Shown: one piece after another, positions 6,455 through 8,561 of the stretch
Position numbering within the stretch: the stretch's first letter is position 1
Layout: each line of letters opens with the position of its first letter
Assembly: GCA_023390055.1 (NCBI GenBank)
Contig: JAEWDP010000065.1
Coordinates: forward strand, 1-8,561
DNA from: Pseudomonadota bacterium
Lineage (GTDB): Bacteria > Pseudomonadota > Alphaproteobacteria > Rhizobiales > Rhizobiaceae
Direction: 5' to 3'
DNA: 8,561 nt
Made by a program: the position numbers and the translations under genes
The notes under the pieces: generated by a model
The model's database searches: none
Seen by the model: the letters and a program-made list of their open reading frames with translations, nothing else
Told to the model about the DNA's origin: nothing

Positions 6455-8561
6455 ATGCGTGGAGGGCGAATACTCTGGGGCCAGATCATTGTCGTGTTCA
6501 CCATCGTCGTTGTGATGGTCTGGGCTGCAACGCAATGGGTGGCTTTCCGGCTCGGCTTCCAGCCACAGCTCGGCAATCCCTGGTTCGATATTGCCGGATG
6601 GCCGTTCTATTATCCACCGGCCTTCTTCTGGTGGTGGTTTTCCTATGACGCCTATGCGCCCGGCATCTTTACCGAAGGCGCGTTCATCGCCACGTCCGGG
6701 GCTGTTCTTGCCATAGCCGCCGCCTTTCTCCTGTCGATCATCCGGGCACGGGAAGCGCGCAATGTCGCCACCTACGGTTCGGCGCGATGGGCCGAGGATA
6801 GAGAGATCCATGCTGCCGGATTGCTTGGTCCTGATGGCGTGGTGTTGGGACGGCACAGCAAGGACTATCTGCGTCATGACGGCCCCGAGCATGTGCTGTG
6901 CTTCGCGCCAACCCGATCCGGCAAGGGAGTCGGTCTTGTTGTGCCAACGCTGCTGACCTGGCCGGGAAGCTGCATTGTCCATGACATCAAGGGCGAGAAC
7001 TGGAATCTGACCGCAGGCTTCAGGACCAATCATGGCCGCGTCCTGCTGTTCGATCCGACCAATGTGCATTCTGCGGCCTACAACCCGCTTCTGGAAGTGC
7101 GGCAGGGGGAATGGGAAGTCCGTGATGTGCAGAACATTGCGGACATTCTCGTTGATCCCGAAGGCAGTCTCGACAAACGTAACCATTGGGAAAAGACTAG
7201 CCACAGCCTGCTGGTCGGCGCGATCTTGCATGTTCTGTATGCCGAAAAGGAAAAGACACTGGCGGGTGTCGCTAATTTCCTGTCCGATCCACGCCGTCCG
7301 GTCGAGGCGACCTTACGCGCGATGATGGACACGCCGCATCTGGGCGAAGCCGGTGTGCATCCCGTCATTGCCTCATCTGCGCGGGAGCTTCTAAATAAAT
7401 CGGAAAACGAACGGTCAGGCGTGCTGAGCACCGCGATGTCGTTTCTCGGTCTTTACCGAGATCCGGTTGTGGCCCGCGTGACGGCGCGCTGCGATTGGCG
7501 CATCGCCGATCTGGTCGGCGCAAAAGAACCCGTTAGCCTCTATCTCGTCGTACCACCCTCGGACATCAACCGCACCAAGCCGCTGATCCGCCTCATCCTC
7601 AATCAGGTCGGTCGGCGGCTGACTGAAGAACTGGAAACGTCCGGTAAGCGGCATCGCCTCCTGTTGATGCTCGATGAGTTCCCGGCACTCGGACGGCTCG
7701 ATTTCTTTGAATCGGCGCTCGCCTTCATGGCCGGTTACGGTCTGAAAGCCTTTCTGATCGCCCAATCGCTCAACCAGATCGAGCGCGCCTATGGGCAAAA
7801 CAATGCCATTCTAGACAACTGCCATGTGCGCGTGGCCTTCGCGGCCAACGATGAACGCACCGCCAAGCGGATCAGCGATGCGCTTGGCACGGCAACCGAA
7901 ATGCGCGATTCCACGAACTATGCGGGCCATCGCCTCGCGCCGTGGCTGGGGCACCTTATGGTGTCGCGGCAGGAAACGGCTCGCCCACTGCTGACGCCCG
8001 GCGAAATCATGCAGCTTCCGCCCACCGACGAGATCGTCATGGTGGCGGGCGTGCCGCCGATCCGTGCTGCCAAGGCGCGCTACTATGCTGATGCGCGGTT
8101 CCAGGAGCGGGTGATGTCGCCGCCCGATCTGCGCAAACAGCCTGTGAAAATCAGCACATCGGCGCCAGATGACTGGACGAACCGCATTGCCGCGGTCGCC
8201 AGTGGCAATGGGCCCGCCTCAGATAAATCCGATGACGATACTGCCAATGCAGGTATCCGCCGTGAACCGGAACTGCCCGAGCATGAGGAAATCATCCCGC
8301 CACCTCTGCCACCATCGCAGGAGTTCGATTTCCTCGATGATGAGCCGGACGTCTTTGCAGCCATGAACCTGCTGGCCTTTGCCTTCCATACCATCTGTGA
8401 TTGCCTCGAAGACCAGTGGATTAAAGCACGCCAAGCCAAGCGGGCTCGAAAACGCTTGTTTGAACACATCCGGACGATCACTGCATATCTTGTCTTTCCT
8501 GACTGGCGGACGCTTATGCAGACCTTGATTAATTCAAAGCCGCCCCCCGAAATCGAGGCTC
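6455..8561 (+). CDS. traG: Type IV secretion coupling protein TraG/VirD4, runs off right edge
   Basis: At least 702 codons are open to the right edge. The product is the inner-membrane hexameric ATPase that links the relaxosome to the mating channel and drives DNA transfer. Hydrophobic segments lie at about residues 8-28, 50-66 and 75-96, followed by the family's YGSARWA at 107-113. Walker A is PTRSGKGVG with Lys157, and Walker B is LLLMLDEFPALGR with Asp407-Glu408. The conserved AQSLNQI segment has Gln437, and LDNCHVRVAFAANDERTA follows. Conserved TraG sequence ends near residue 560 (ARYYADARFQERV). Beyond it is a tail with an acidic, proline-rich linker (about 605-630) and then a helical, basic segment (about 635-670). 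The start is supported by GGAG five bases upstream. In related mobile elements traG precedes the trb mating-pore genes, which would lie to the right, outside this window. No frameshift or internal stop was found, so the gene appears intact as far as seen. Confidence 0.95.
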   Translation, partial: MRGGRILWGQIIVVFTIVVVMVWAATQWVAFRLGFQPQLGNPWFDIAGWPFYYPPAFFWWWFSYDAYAPGIFTEGAFIATSGAVLAIAAAFLLSIIRAREARNVATYGSARWAEDREIHAAGLLGPDGVVLGRHSKDYLRHDGPEHVLCFAPTRSGKGVGLVVPTLLTWPGSCIVHDIKGENWNLTAGFRTNHGRVLLFDPTNVHSAAYNPLLEVRQGEWEVRDVQNIADILVDPEGSLDKRNHWEKTSHSLLVGAILHVLYAEKEKTLAGVANFLSDPRRPVEATLRAMMDTPHLGEAGVHPVIASSARELLNKSENERSGVLSTAMSFLGLYRDPVVARVTARCDWRIADLVGAKEPVSLYLVVPPSDINRTKPLIRLILNQVGRRLTEELETSGKRHRLLLMLDEFPALGRLDFFESALAFMAGYGLKAFLIAQSLNQIERAYGQNNAILDNCHVRVAFAANDERTAKRISDALGTATEMRDSTNYAGHRLAPWLGHLMVSRQETARPLLTPGEIMQLPPTDEIVMVAGVPPIRAAKARYYADARFQERVMSPPDLRKQPVKISTSAPDDWTNRIAAVASGNGPASDKSDDDTANAGIRREPELPEHEEIIPPPLPPSQEFDFLDDEPDVFAAMNLLAFAFHTICDCLEDQWIKARQAKRARKRLFEHIRTITAYLVFPDWRTLMQTLINSKPPPEIEA

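Noticed and set aside
6335..7231. Minus-strand 298-residue open frame
   Set aside because: It is antisense to traG, which has Walker motifs, membrane segments and an SD; the antisense product matches no family I recognise.

Overview
The window looks like accessory DNA from an alphaproteobacterium, most likely a Rhizobiales-type host (Brucella/Ochrobactrum, Agrobacterium or relatives). This rests on moderately high GC, the codon style, and the protein families present; no rRNA or other taxonomic marker is available. The right end carries a TraG/VirD4-type conjugation coupling protein, so the window probably lies in an integrative conjugative element (ICE) or conjugative plasmid, with metabolic and efflux cargo beside the transfer genes. 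No transposase, integrase, tRNA, CRISPR array or attachment site is visible.

Layout. Positions 1-689 (minus) hold the N-terminal part of a CapA-family protein that runs off the left edge. It has no ATG before its conserved core and contains an in-frame 12-bp tandem repeat (31-102). Its only plausible upstream start, GTG, overlaps the stop of a LysR-type regulator (686-1636, minus). That regulator is divergent from a plus-strand cluster: an AKR13-like aldo/keto reductase (1683-2666), a carboxymuconolactone decarboxylase-family protein joined by an ATGA overlap (2663-3040), a SotB/AraJ-like 12-TM exporter (3099-4292), and a QorA-like NADPH:quinone oxidoreductase (4350-5321). A second LysR-type regulator follows (5330-6301), with an unclear start near a GC-rich hairpin. 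After a 153-bp leader with small dyads comes traG (6455 to beyond the right edge).

How the genes may work together (inference): the reductase, CMD-fold protein, quinone reductase and exporter form a plausible toolkit for carbonyl or quinone electrophiles. The divergent LysR would control the first genes. The second LysR could regulate qor, or could be the LysR-type regulator that Tn4371-like elements carry next to traG. If it does both, stress response and transfer would be linked, but nothing in the sequence proves this. The families are all known; the points of interest are their arrangement, the CapA repeat expansion and the unusual start regions.
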